Origin: Shewanella baltica
GTDB lineage: Bacteria; Pseudomonadota; Gammaproteobacteria; Enterobacterales; Shewanellaceae
Reading direction: 5' to 3'
DNA: 64,000 nt
Assembly (NCBI RefSeq): GCF_900456975.1
Contig: NZ_UGYM01000002.1
Span: 4,340,001-4,404,000, forward strand
A program made the translations under genes and the position numbers. Shown piece by piece: positions 31,497-41,200 of this stretch. The notes under the pieces are model-generated. The model saw only the letters and a list, made by a program, of their open reading frames with translations, did no database searches and was not told where the DNA came from. Each line of letters opens with the position of its first letter. The first letter of the stretch is position 1.

Positions 31497-32210
31497 TTAG
31501 TTCAGTGCGGCTTTCTGCACATCGACGATTTCACGAATACTGTTCTTCGCCAATGCCAACAGTTCGAGTAATTCTTCATGGCTGAATGGCTCGCCTTCGG
31601 CGGTGCCTTGAATTTCGATGATCTTGCCCGTTTCCGTCATCACCACGTTCATGTCAGTTTCAGCGGCGCTGTCTTCGATATATTCTAGATCGCTTATCGC
31701 TTCACCCTTATAAATACCTACGCTGACTGCAGCGATAAGGAATTTCAGCGGGTTAGATTTAATGATACCTTTACCACGTGCCCAGTTCAGCGCATCCACT
31801 AAGGCCACACAAGCGCCAGTGATAGAAGCAGTGCGCGTGCCACCGTCAGCTTGGATCACATCACAATCGATCACGATAGTGTTTTCGCCTAGAGCTTTCA
31901 TATCCACACAAGCGCGCAGAGCACGGCCGATAAGACGTTGAATTTCTTGTGTACGGCCAGATTGCTTACCGCGAGCGGCTTCACGATCCATACGGCTATG
32001 GGTCGAACGTGGCAACATGCCGTATTCCGCCGTCACCCAGCCTTGACCCTGACCTTTAAGGAAACGTGGCACACCTTCAGTAAAACTGGCGGTACAAAGC
32101 ACTTTCGTTTCGCCAAATTCCACTAACACAGAACCTTCTGCATGGGCCGTAAACTGGCGAGTGATAGTGATGGGACGAGTTTGTGCTGGCGTTCTGTTAC
32201 TTGGACGCAT
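31497..32210 (-). CDS. rph: RNase PH
   Basis: Phosphorolytic 3'-5' exoribonuclease that trims tRNA 3' ends. The 237 residues match the family, with [20 protein letters not shown] at the N-terminus and conserved [22 protein letters not shown] around residues 115-137. The frame is full length, unlike the rph-1 frameshift of some E. coli K-12 strains. It is first in rph-pyrE, divergent from yicC. Confidence 0.97.
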   Translation of the reverse strand: MRPSNRTPAQTRPITITRQFTAHAEGSVLVEFGETKVLCTASFTEGVPRFLKGQGQGWVTAEYGMLPRSTHSRMDREAARGKQSGRTQEIQRLIGRALRACVDMKALGENTIVIDCDVIQADGGTRTASITGACVALVDALNWARGKGIIKSNPLKFLIAAVSVGIYKGEAISDLEYIEDSAAETDMNVVMTETGKIIEIQGTAEGEPFSHEELLELLALAKNSIREIVDVQKAALN

Positions 32211-32339
32211 GCGAGATTCCTGTATTCTGAGTCATTGACCGATTTTGGCTGCATATTATAAGGGCTTGAGCCTTAGGATGCCATGCTTAGGGTGATTCTC
32301 TGGCAAACTCGTCACACTCAAACGCCAAATCCGTGTCCT

Positions 32340-32553
32340 TATACCCAAACAACCTGAAGATGCAGAATTCAGCGGGAGTTTAACGCACTTTAGGCAAGGC
32401 GGTTATTGCTCCTGCATAAATGGCATTCACGCCATCCATGGCGATTGCGGTTATTTGCGGACCTAGTGGACTAAGTTAAAAATAACCAACGCAGCATAAA
32501 GTGCGTTACCCCGTGGTTAACATCAGCCGCTGGGACGGAGCAGCTTGGGTATA
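32340..32553 (+). repeat. Intergenic TATACCC element, copy 2 (short form)
   Basis: 214 bp from TATACCCAAAC to CAGCTTGGGTATA, between divergent rph and yicC. The ends form an inverted repeat TATACCCAA / TTGGGTATA. The arms 32382-32392 (AACGCACTTTA) and 32497-32507 (TAAAGTGCGTT) are perfectly complementary. It is nearly identical over about 195 bp to copy 3 in reverse orientation. It lacks the second module: GACGGAGC is joined directly to AGCTTGGGTATA, as if deleted between AGC repeats. The rest of the 32211-32633 gap shows no gene. Confidence 0.88.
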
Positions 32554-32633
32554 TTTGCTGTATGCCTTTAATCCTAAAGCCATTGACTCTATAATCGCCT
32601 CTCATTATGACGATTAAACCATTAGGACAACCC

Positions 32634-33497
32634 ATGATCCAAAGCATGACAGCCTACGCTCGCATCGAGCACAAAGCACAATGGGGCACTGCCTCCTGGG
32701 AAATTCGCTCAGTCAATCAACGCTATCTCGAAACTTACCTACGTTTACCCGAGCAATTCCGCAGTTTCGAACCCGTACTGCGCGACCGCCTACGTAAACG
32801 CTTAAGCCGCGGTAAAGTCGAAGTCAATCTGCGCTACGAACTGGCAGACAACAGCAATAACGAGCTGCAGTTGAATCAAGCGCTAGCAAAACAGCTATTA
32901 GGCGCCGCCACTTGGCTCAAGCAAGAAGCGGGACAAGGCGATGTCAATCTGACCGACATCCTGCGCTGGCCGGGCGTGCTAGCAAGCGGTGAACAAGATA
33001 TGGATGCCATCGGCGCCGATCTGATGACAGCCTTCGATTCAGCCATAGATCAATTCATCGAAGCCCGTGGCCGTGAAGGCGAAGCTATCAAAGACATGCT
33101 GCTAAGCCGCTTAGACGGCGTCAGCGAGCAAATCGCCGTCGTACGCGAGCACATGCCAACTGTGATGTTGTATCAACGCGAAAAGCTCACCAACCGCCTT
33201 GCGGAAATCAAAGGTGAACTCGACCCAGCCCGCATCGAGCAAGAAATGGTGCTACTGGCACAAAAACAAGATGTGGCCGAAGAAATGGATCGCCTCGAAG
33301 CTCATGTCGCCGAAGCGCGCCGCATCCTCAAAAAAGGCGGCAGCGAAGGTCGTCGTTTAGATTTTATGATGCAAGAGTTCAACCGCGAATCGAACACTCT
33401 CGCCTCTAAATCCATCAGCACTGAAATCACCTCAGCCGCAGTGGAGCTTAAGGTACTGATTGAGCAAATGCGTGAGCAGATCCAAAACGTTGAGTAA
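32634..33497 (+). CDS. yicC: YicC-family endoribonuclease
   Basis: Conserved stress-linked protein; E. coli YicC is reported to be an endoribonuclease acting on small RNA. The start is the ATG at 32634 (MIQSMTAYARIEHKAQWG), with AGGA upstream and a resulting length of 287 residues equal to E. coli. The N-terminal YicC-like domain (WEIRSVNQRYLETYLRLPEQ) and the C-terminal DUF1732 part (RRLDFMMQEFNRESNTLASK) are both complete. It marks the left border of the accessory segment. Confidence 0.93.
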   Translation: MIQSMTAYARIEHKAQWGTASWEIRSVNQRYLETYLRLPEQFRSFEPVLRDRLRKRLSRGKVEVNLRYELADNSNNELQLNQALAKQLLGAATWLKQEAGQGDVNLTDILRWPGVLASGEQDMDAIGADLMTAFDSAIDQFIEARGREGEAIKDMLLSRLDGVSEQIAVVREHMPTVMLYQREKLTNRLAEIKGELDPARIEQEMVLLAQKQDVAEEMDRLEAHVAEARRILKKGGSEGRRLDFMMQEFNRESNTLASKSISTEITSAAVELKVLIEQMREQIQNVE

Positions 33498-33522
33498 TGA
33501 TAGTTAACGCGTTTTAGATACC

Positions 33523-33549
33523 AAAAAGCCCTTAATGTAAGGGCTTTTT
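33523..33549. terminator. Terminator between yicC and the hipA stump
   Basis: AAAAAGCCCTTA / TAAGGGCTTTTT with a 3-nt loop; A and T runs on both sides make it bidirectional. Confidence 0.88.
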
Positions 33550-33554
33550 GTATT

Positions 33555-33734
33555 TTATGGCGCAGGAAAAAAACCTTTACAAGCTTGCTTGCGTAGCAGC
33601 ATAGACAAAGAAATTGGGCGACTACCGGGTATAGCTAGCCATTGCTGGGCATACGCAAACTGATGAGAGCCTGTGGATGATTTGGTCAATTCACGCACAA
33701 GGTAGCCATTCATATAAACATCAAGCACTGCCAT
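33555..33734 (-). pseudogene. hipA remnant (N-terminal stump only)
   Basis: A 59-residue frame from the ATG at 33734 (MAVLDVYMNGYLVRELTKSS) resembles the N-terminal subdomain of HipA kinases, including FAYAQQWLAIPGSRPISLSM. It then ends KACKGFFPAP and stops 6 bp before the yicC terminator. About 380 residues, including the whole kinase core, are missing, so it cannot be an active toxin. Its ATG overlaps the hipB stop (TAATG), the normal hipBA coupling. This is direct evidence that a complete hipBA module was once here. Confidence 0.78.
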
Positions 33735-34015
33735 TACCACTCCTCCTTCCATTCTTGCTCAGGCACTGTGGCGTTATCATGGCGGCGCTCATCCACCAGC
33801 TGTGGATTCCGAACCTTTATATCTAGCTCTAGGTTTAATGCAGAAAGGATCTTAAACAGCGTTTCTAATTTGGTCGAATCCGGGTTCAACTCAAAGCTTG
33901 AAACGGTATCCTGGCGAATACCTACCTTGCTCGCCACCTTGCTTTGCGAGAGCTGCGCGTTCAGCCGCGCATCTTTTAGATACGTACTCAACTGCTTTGC
34001 GTTGGTCACCTTCAT
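33734..34015 (-). CDS. hipB: HipB-like XRE-family antitoxin/regulator
   Basis: DNA-binding protein of 93 residues with one HTH (LSQSKVASKVGIRQDTVSSF, about 23-42) and a C-terminal part (LETLFKILSALNLELDIKV) typical of HipB antitoxins. It is followed with one-base overlap by a truncated hipA, so it is now an orphan. An imperfect inverted pair CTTAC / GTAAG (34046-34071) just upstream could be its operator. Confidence 0.82.
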   Translation of the reverse strand: MKVTNAKQLSTYLKDARLNAQLSQSKVASKVGIRQDTVSSFELNPDSTKLETLFKILSALNLELDIKVRNPQLVDERRHDNATVPEQEWKEEW

Positions 34016-34400
34016 GATAGCTTTACCTTTAAACTGTTCTTAACTCTTACTGTACACGCTAAGCAGGTAAGTCAAAGTTTACACGCCTAAACCGTTAAAA
34101 ACACATTCACACGCTATAGGCGTTAAACATAGTTCACCCGCTACGGCGGGTAGCCTGACCATAAAAGACAAAAGAAATGGGGGGAGTCATTGCCAAGGAG
34201 CGCTGAATTTAATTGAAATGCAGAACCGACATTCAGTTTCAAATGTCGAATAGTGTGTTGTCGTGTTCAACTACAATCCAATAAACAAAAACCTTATTTA
34301 TCATGAACTTATCTTGGCGACTCAATCTAATTCACTTTTAATAAAGCAAAACACATCACTCGATCACAGCGCCATAGCTATTGGCATTAAAATAACTAAA
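34016..34400. other. Intergenic region upstream of hipB
   Basis: 385 bp between two minus-strand genes. It contains the CTTAC-N16-GTAAG pair near hipB and a short CCCGC / GCGGG stem near 34138-34152. No gene or RNA is recognised. Confidence 0.5.
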
Positions 34401-35534
34401 TCAAAGCGATAGCATAATTTTCTGTAACGGTTCTAACCGCTTAATCAGTGCTTTACGCTGTTTATTTTTGCTAATAAAAACATCAAAATTTTGTTTAAAC
34501 TCGCTGGAAGATTGTTTTAGTTGATAAGCATCGAACAACACTTGCAAGGTACGGCCGGCATTATCATAGCCACTGGCACACCCACGAGCAGCCTCCTCAA
34601 AAGCACTATCCCAATGGCTTTGATGCGCTTTATAAACCGCTTCAAGATGTTCATTACGCAATAACGTCTCACGGGCAAGACGCTCGGCCTCTGCCATGCG
34701 CTCTTCTTGCATCACTTCTTTTTCTGCTACATGCCAGAAGGGATGCAACGATGCAACTGTTACCCAGTCGGAGTACTCTATTGGTGTTTCTTGCGTTCTG
34801 AGGAGCGCATACGCATCCGCCGCAAATATTTTCCCTTCATCAAATAAGCAACAAAGCAACGCGTCCTTCTCGGCATCCGTTAGCTTAGCCACCTGCTGCT
34901 GTGCCGTTAATACTGTGGGTTGAGGAACATGTGCAGGCATTGACTGCAGCAAAAGATGTAAAGCACGTATCGATGGTAAAGGGATGTCAAAGAGTGTGGT
35001 AAATGCCAATTGCGCCTGGGTTAACTGGTGAAAATCAAAGGCTATAAGCGGCAAGGGTTCTAAGGCCATATCATCGTTGGCTTGGCTTAACCAATGAAAA
35101 TACAAAGCACGATAATCGCCAGTTAATAGTTCTGTCCTTAGTGCCACCAAATGCAGCATAAAGGATTCGGCACTCTCATCGTCGCGGTAGCGATAATCAT
35201 CTTCTAAAGTAAATATCAGTAATTGGCTCTGCTTATTCTCGACAAAAGACACATAAAAGTCAGCATTTATTACCTTGAAATCACAGGGGATTGTACCGGC
35301 TGGCAATTTAAGATACGCATTCACTTGCCCCCAATTGGTGTAATAAAAGCCAATATCAAAAAAATCCATCATTAAGGCTTCTGGATCGGCACTTAAATCA
35401 CCGTAATGATATTGAACACAAAAGGAGTGGCTGGTGATCTCTGCTCGGCTAGAAATATTCCTTAATCTATTCCGCTGCGGGACCGACAAGCTACTGTTAA
35501 CACATTCGAATCGATAATACTGATATTCACTCAT
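34401..35534 (-). CDS. Conserved hypothetical protein (EYQYY family)
   Basis: No function is known to me. The start is placed at the ATG at 35534 (MSEYQYYRFECVNSSLSVPQ), because related proteins begin with an EYQYYxF segment; the longer frame adds 16 residues. The 377 residues are soluble, with an N-terminal domain (ISSRAEITSHSFCVQYHYGD, then DPEALMMDFFDIGFYYTNWG) and a long helical C-terminal half rich in Glu, Ala and Arg. It is divergent from the ERCC4 nuclease and follows the hip remnant. It lies in the accessory segment, so a defence or stress link is conceivable but unsupported. Confidence 0.75.
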   Translation of the reverse strand: MSEYQYYRFECVNSSLSVPQRNRLRNISSRAEITSHSFCVQYHYGDLSADPEALMMDFFDIGFYYTNWGQVNAYLKLPAGTIPCDFKVINADFYVSFVENKQSQLLIFTLEDDYRYRDDESAESFMLHLVALRTELLTGDYRALYFHWLSQANDDMALEPLPLIAFDFHQLTQAQLAFTTLFDIPLPSIRALHLLLQSMPAHVPQPTVLTAQQQVAKLTDAEKDALLCCLFDEGKIFAADAYALLRTQETPIEYSDWVTVASLHPFWHVAEKEVMQEERMAEAERLARETLLRNEHLEAVYKAHQSHWDSAFEEAARGCASGYDNAGRTLQVLFDAYQLKQSSSEFKQNFDVFISKNKQRKALIKRLEPLQKIMLSL

Positions 35535-35715
35535 AGCTAACTCACATTGATTTTCTAGCGCTGTCTTAATGCAGCTGGCCAAACGAACAGATATAGGTAT
35601 AACTAAATTTTAACTAGGCGACTCAGAAAGCTGAAGACAACTTTTGTGCTTGTTGTTCAGCCTGACTACACTCATAAACAATCCTGAATATGTCACTCGG
35701 TTGAGGTCACTAAAA

Positions 35716-36354
35716 TTGGCAGCGGCTAAAATCCCTCTCTTTTATGACGATAGAGAACATGCAGAAAAAATCATCTATGAGCTGTCACTGCACGAAGATC
35801 TCTCACTCATCAAAAAACACCTAAAATTGGGTGATTATCAACTCAATGGTTGGCTGATTGAACGTAAAACGTTGCCCGATCTCGTGCAATCATTATGCGA
35901 TGAGCGCCTATTCTCACAGGTGGCCAGATTAGCCCAGAGCCCAAATCATACCGCCCTGCTTATCGAAGGTTATACACAAGATATCGCATGTTACCAGATA
36001 CGCAGAGAAGCGTTAATCGGGGCGCTGTGCTCGATTTCAATCAATTTCCACATCCCAATACTGCGCAGTTTATCGCAAACTGAAACAGCCAAAATTCTGT
36101 ATTTTTGCGCCACTCAGTTAAACCGTAGAGAACATGAATTAACCCTCACGGGACGTAAGCCCAAACGCAAGAAAAATCAGCAATTATTCATCTTGCAAAG
36201 CCTACCCGAGGTAGGCCCTAAACTCGCCAATAAACTTTTATGCCATTTCGCCAGTGTCGAGGCAGTCGTAACAGCATCTGAAGAGGCATTGATGCAAGTG
36301 GGTGGTATAGGTAAAAATAAAGCAAGTAAGATCCGTGAAGTGCTGACTCGCTAA
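35716..36354 (+). CDS. Small ERCC4-type nuclease with C-terminal HhH domain
   Basis: About 212 residues from TTG at 35716 (GAGG 9 nt upstream; an earlier TTG at 35644 has no SD). The XPF/ERCC4 catalytic signature is visible as IERKTLPDLVQSLCDERLFSQ, preceded by YDDREH and GDYQLNGW, in which the conserved metal-binding acidic residues sit. The C-terminus (LPEVGPKLANKLLCHFASVE and VGGIGKNKASKI) is a tandem HhH module as in XPF/Hef/RuvA. The helicase portion of Hef is absent. This fold is common in archaea and eukaryotes, less so in bacteria. The function is probably cleavage of branched or damaged DNA, by family inference. Confidence 0.83.
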   Translation: MAAAKIPLFYDDREHAEKIIYELSLHEDLSLIKKHLKLGDYQLNGWLIERKTLPDLVQSLCDERLFSQVARLAQSPNHTALLIEGYTQDIACYQIRREALIGALCSISINFHIPILRSLSQTETAKILYFCATQLNRREHELTLTGRKPKRKKNQQLFILQSLPEVGPKLANKLLCHFASVEAVVTASEEALMQVGGIGKNKASKIREVLTR

Positions 36355-36388
36355 GTGACTTCACAGCATAAGCTGAGTGCCTGTTGAC

Positions 36389-37069
36389 TTACCCGAACAA
36401 TAAACTATATAGCTCTTGGTGCGAGCTCACTTGATAGTGCGGGGTGATACCGGTAGGTACATCATGGCCGTGGACGTTATACCAGCATGTATGAATACCG
36501 GCATTGATGCCGCCTTGGATATCTGAATGCGGGTTATCACCGACCATCAACACAGTATCGCGCTCAGGATGGCCCATGAGTTCGAAGGCGTGATCGAAGA
36601 TGCCCACATCGGGTTTAGCTATGCCGACTTTTTCTGAAATCACTAAAATATCAAAATGATGCTGCAAGCCTGTACGTTCTAATCGCACGGTTTGCAGCTC
36701 AGTGAAACCGTTGGTGATGATGCCTAGTTTAGCTTTACCTTGCAGCGCGGCTAATAACTCGCGAGCACCGGGTAGCGGCGAACAAATTTCGGCCATTGCA
36801 GATAAAAAGGCACTATTGAGCGTCATGGCCGTGACAGATAATTTGGCTGCCCAAGGCTCGAAACGTATGGTCTGCAACTCGGCGGCAGTTATTTTGCCAT
36901 CTTGATAATCGACCCAAAGCGGTTTGTTAACCAACTGATACTCATCAAAATCGGCTTGGGTAAAATCGACCCCAAACTCACTAAACATCAACTTAAGCCC
37001 TTTTAAGGCATCAAAATAAAATAGGGTTTCATCGGCATCGAACAAAATCCATTGGTAAGGCAAGGACAT
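36389..37069 (-). CDS. yjjG: YjjG-type pyrimidine 5'-nucleotidase (HAD superfamily)
   Basis: House-cleaning nucleotidase that dephosphorylates dUMP, UMP or noncanonical pyrimidine nucleotides in E. coli. The start is the ATG at 37069 ([17 protein letters not shown]), giving 226 residues as in E. coli YjjG. HAD motifs are DADET (nucleophile Asp), [22 protein letters not shown] and GDNPHSD. The longer frame adds 19 residues without support. Confidence 0.9.
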   Translation of the reverse strand: MSLPYQWILFDADETLFYFDALKGLKLMFSEFGVDFTQADFDEYQLVNKPLWVDYQDGKITAAELQTIRFEPWAAKLSVTAMTLNSAFLSAMAEICSPLPGARELLAALQGKAKLGIITNGFTELQTVRLERTGLQHHFDILVISEKVGIAKPDVGIFDHAFELMGHPERDTVLMVGDNPHSDIQGGINAGIHTCWYNVHGHDVPTGITPHYQVSSHQELYSLLFG

Positions 37070-37365
37070 AGGAACTCTCTTTCTGACAAAATAGCTAAAA
37101 CCCATCCCCATGCCGTTCAGTGGCATCGAGAATGGTACATCGGCGATTGCGGCAATGCTGTGGCTAGCTGGCTAGCAGTAATCAAGATAAGCGATAAACA
37201 TGAGCGATGAGCCCGAAAATAACTAGGCTTCACAGTCGACACCCGCAATCAGCAAGTGCATTAGTCTACCTTGCATCAAGGGCAATGATAACCACGATAA
37301 TAAAAACTGACTGTTGAGGTATCATCAACAATAATGGCAGGGGAACGCGATAATCTAAGGACACC

Positions 37366-38262
37366 ATGGAGCACTTTTCGGCACTACCTATCTTTGTCAC
37401 TGTCGTGGAATGCGGTAGCTTTTCACTGGCAAGTCAAAAGCTTGGGCTGAGTAAATCGGCGGTGAGTAAACGCATTACCCTATTAGAACAAAGTCTGGGT
37501 ATTCAACTTTTGCACCGTACCACTCGCAGCTTGAGTCTTACCGAAGCGGGCGCCCGCTACTTCGACTATGTTCGCCCTGCAGTTAAACTCGCAGAGGAAG
37601 GATTGGACGCTATTTCAGAGCTACAGCAAGCGCCTCAGGGCAATTTGCGCATCGCTGTCCCTATGGTATTTGGCCGCTTGCATATCGCCCCTTTAATCCC
37701 CGAGTTTCTGCGTCGTTACCCGAAAATACAGCTGCAAATGCAGATGGATGATAAGACCACCGATTTAATTGCTGGCGGATTCGATCTGGCGATTCGCATC
37801 GGCGAACTGCCAGATTCAAGTCTTATTGCCCGTAAAATTGCCCCTTGTTTAAGTGTGATTTGCGCGTCACCCGAGTATCTTGCTCGCCACGCTGCGCCAC
37901 AAACGCCACAGCAACTCAGCCAACATAACTGTTTGTTCTACTCATATTTTCGTGATGGTGTTGAATGGACCTTCTTAAGCCCACAGGGCCCCACTCGTAT
38001 CCAGCCGAACGGTAACTACCAAGTCAATAATAGTGATGCCATCCACCAAGCCACACTCGATGGTTTAGGCATAGCCAACCTGCCCCGTTTCATGGTCGAC
38101 GCCGACTTACAAGCAGGCCGCCTACAAGCCTTGCTCGCAGACCATCCCCTCCCAGAACATGGTATCTACGCGGTTTACCCGCAGCGAAAATATTTGCCGA
38201 CTAAGGTGAGTGTATTGATTGAATTTTTGATGGAGCAGTTAGCAGAAAGACTGGGGAAGTAG
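37366..38262 (+). CDS. LysR-family transcriptional regulator
   Basis: Regulator of 298 residues with an N-terminal winged HTH (SFSLASQKLGLSKSAVSKRI, about 18-37) and a C-terminal periplasmic-binding-like effector domain. It is closest in style to the DmlR/YafC-type subgroup (PEYLARHAAPQTPQQLSQHN). It is divergent from yjjG across about 300 bp that may hold its operator. The target and effector are unknown. Confidence 0.92.
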   Translation: MEHFSALPIFVTVVECGSFSLASQKLGLSKSAVSKRITLLEQSLGIQLLHRTTRSLSLTEAGARYFDYVRPAVKLAEEGLDAISELQQAPQGNLRIAVPMVFGRLHIAPLIPEFLRRYPKIQLQMQMDDKTTDLIAGGFDLAIRIGELPDSSLIARKIAPCLSVICASPEYLARHAAPQTPQQLSQHNCLFYSYFRDGVEWTFLSPQGPTRIQPNGNYQVNNSDAIHQATLDGLGIANLPRFMVDADLQAGRLQALLADHPLPEHGIYAVYPQRKYLPTKVSVLIEFLMEQLAERLGK

Positions 38263-38265
38263 TAC

Positions 38266-41200
38266 TTAGCCCACTGCCAGTTTAGCCGCGTCATGCCACA
38301 TTACATCAGGGATTGGCTGTTCTAATCGCCATGTGACATTCATGGGTTGTGAACCGTTATGGCTGACATAATGCACTTTGCCAAAATTCACGAATCCCAT
38401 AGTGCGGCCATTTTCATCTTTTGATTGCTCTCGAACAAACAACAGCACGGTTTTCCCCAGCTTTTGTTGCTCAATATAACTTAAACCCCTACCTCGTTCT
38501 GGCCGTGCGCTATTTTGCGATTGCCAGTGGAATAGATATTCGCTAATGGCATAGTCATGATACATGGTTGTCGGTGAAAACTGCTTCTCTGATTTGTTTA
38601 ACGTCACAAATAAACATTCAAGATTTTGCTCATTAATCGCAAGCACACCCTCCCTAGAAGGCGATTTAGCTGTAAATGTACTTGCTCCTATCGCCGCTAA
38701 AATTTGCTCACGGGTATAACGAGAGTGCACTTTCAATGCGCTGGGCAGCGCCAATTCCAAATCCATTTCTTGATGGTGTATCCGGTTGATCAGTATCGCC
38801 AATACAGCCAATAACTCTTCCTGTAATGGCTTGTTGCGTAGCATCAACAAGCTAGCTGTTAAACTTTTAACGTTTAAAGCCGTACCTGATTTATCCCAAA
38901 AGTTGTAGTGGCACATCAAAGCAAACTGATTTTGAATAGGATCTAGCCCGTCAAATACAAAATTATTTTGGCATAACTGTTTGATAAAGATTAAATAGGA
39001 TAGTGAAGTACAATTGAGTAAGTGGAAGTTAATCGCGCGATAATAGGCTTTGGCTAAATCGGACTGCGCAGTAGGTTCAGCAATTTGATTCCCCTGAACA
39101 GCCTCGACTAATAAAATCCATCCACATTGGCCATTAATCTTTATTCGATAAACATCTTCCAAGGTCACTTGCGGGTTAAGGCGTAAAAAATTGCTTAGCG
39201 TGAGCGGCAAGTCAGTTTGATGTTTAAAGCTTGCTATTAGACTGGTTAATCGATTGGCATTGAGCGTTGCGCGGCTAATATTACGCAAAATCATTGACTG
39301 CGCTTTTTCCTCAAGCTCAATTCGACACCCTAGCGGTAGATGCGGAAAGTCATTGAGAATTTCATCTTTTATCGACTGATTAGTTTTACCGACTAATGCT
39401 CTAAATTTTTGCGAGAAATCATATTCATCACGTGAATTTCCGACAAAATCTAATATTGTGCAGCACTGCTTATCATCGGTGAGACGCAAGCCACGGCCAA
39501 GTTGCTGCAGGAATATGGTCAAGCTTTCCGTTGGCCGTAAAAACAACAAGGTGTCCACTTCTGGAATGTCGACACCTTCGTTAAAAATATCCACCACACA
39601 CAAAATGGATAATTTGCCACTGACCAAGCTCTGCCGCTTTTGTTGCCGTTCAGCGCTATTATCACTGGTCAGCACATCGGCGCTGATCCCAGCCAAATTG
39701 AACTTCTTCGCCATAAACTCGGCGTGTTCCTTGGTTACACAAAAGGCTAACGCCTTGATATTATTTATATCTGTTACAGTTTCAACTAGGCTGCGAATAA
39801 TGCGCGTCACGCGTTGTTCATTGTGAGTGTATAAATTGCTCAGCTCAGCGACATCATAACGACCACGGCGCCAATTTAACTTGCGAAGATCAGTCTCATC
39901 ATCGATCGCAAAATATTGAAATGGACATAAATGCCTTTGATTAATAGCTTCGGGTAAACGTATTTCAGCGGCAATGACACCGCAGAAGTCAGCCAAAATA
40001 TCGACACCATCATGACGCTCTGGTGTAGCCGTAAGCCCCAATAAAACCTTAGGTTCAAAATGAGCTAATAGCCCACGGTAACTGCTCGCAGCAACATGAT
40101 GGACTTCATCAATCACAATATAATCATAAAAATCAGCCGCTAATGGCAGGTTATCAAGTTGCAGATTCAAGCTTTGGACAGATGCGAATAAGTGTTTGTA
40201 ACTATTAGGTTTATGCTCTGCCACCCATAGCTCGCCAAATTGATTATTCTTTAACACACCGCGATAAGCACTGAGGGCTTGCTGTAAAATTTCTTGCCTG
40301 TGGGCAACAAATAGAAAATTGGCTTCTGGATGCAGTTTATAAAACCGCGCGAAATCGAACGCGGAAATAATAGTCTTACCCGTGCCTGTTGCCGCGACGA
40401 TGAGATTTTTAAAACGGCCATGAACGCTTCGCTCTACTGCAAGCTGTTCGAGGATTTCTCGCTGATGCGCAAATGGCTTAATGTCAAAATGAAATAAGCT
40501 CGATTCAGTGCCACTGCCTTTCGCTTCTTTCAACGCATTGTTTAACTTTTCTTTACTGTTCGCATCACCGCTAAAAAGCTCAAATTCGTTCGATTCCCAG
40601 TAAGTTTCAAAGGTACTGAGTGATTTCTCAATGATGTGGGGAATTTCTTGGGTGGTGATCTTAAGGTTCCACTCAAGCCCGCTGGTCAATGCAGAATGCG
40701 ATAAATTTGAAGAACCGATATAACCGGTATGAAAACCCGTATTTCGTAGAAATAAATAGGACTTTGCATGCAGCCTTTCACGCTTAGTGTTGTAACTTAA
40801 TTTAACTTGGGTATTGGGTAAACTGGCTAGAAACTCGACGGCTTTAGCATCAGTCTCGCCCATATAAGATGTAGTAATGATGCGTAACTCTTTACCACTG
40901 CGTGTAAATTCCTCAAGTTCATTTTTGAAGATGCGAATCCCCGCCCACTTGATAAATGACACCAGCCAATAGATTTTATCTGATGATCGGATCTCACGTT
41001 TAAGCTCACTTTCAAGTGATAATCCCGCATTACTACCGCAAAAAAGCTCACTCTGAGTGAGCCCCGTTAATGGAAATATGGCGGCCGTATATTTAGGTAA
41101 ATCAGTCGCTATCGGATTTTGTTTGTTAAAAAGAGCCGTGAGTATCCGACCTTGGCTATCGATGAGATTTTCATCAATAAAGTCATCATCGTTGATGTGC

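Noticed and set aside
35644..35715. Upstream extension of the ERCC4 gene from a first TTG
   Set aside because: No SD in front of it; the TTG at 35716 has GAGG at good spacing and the extension does not resemble the family.
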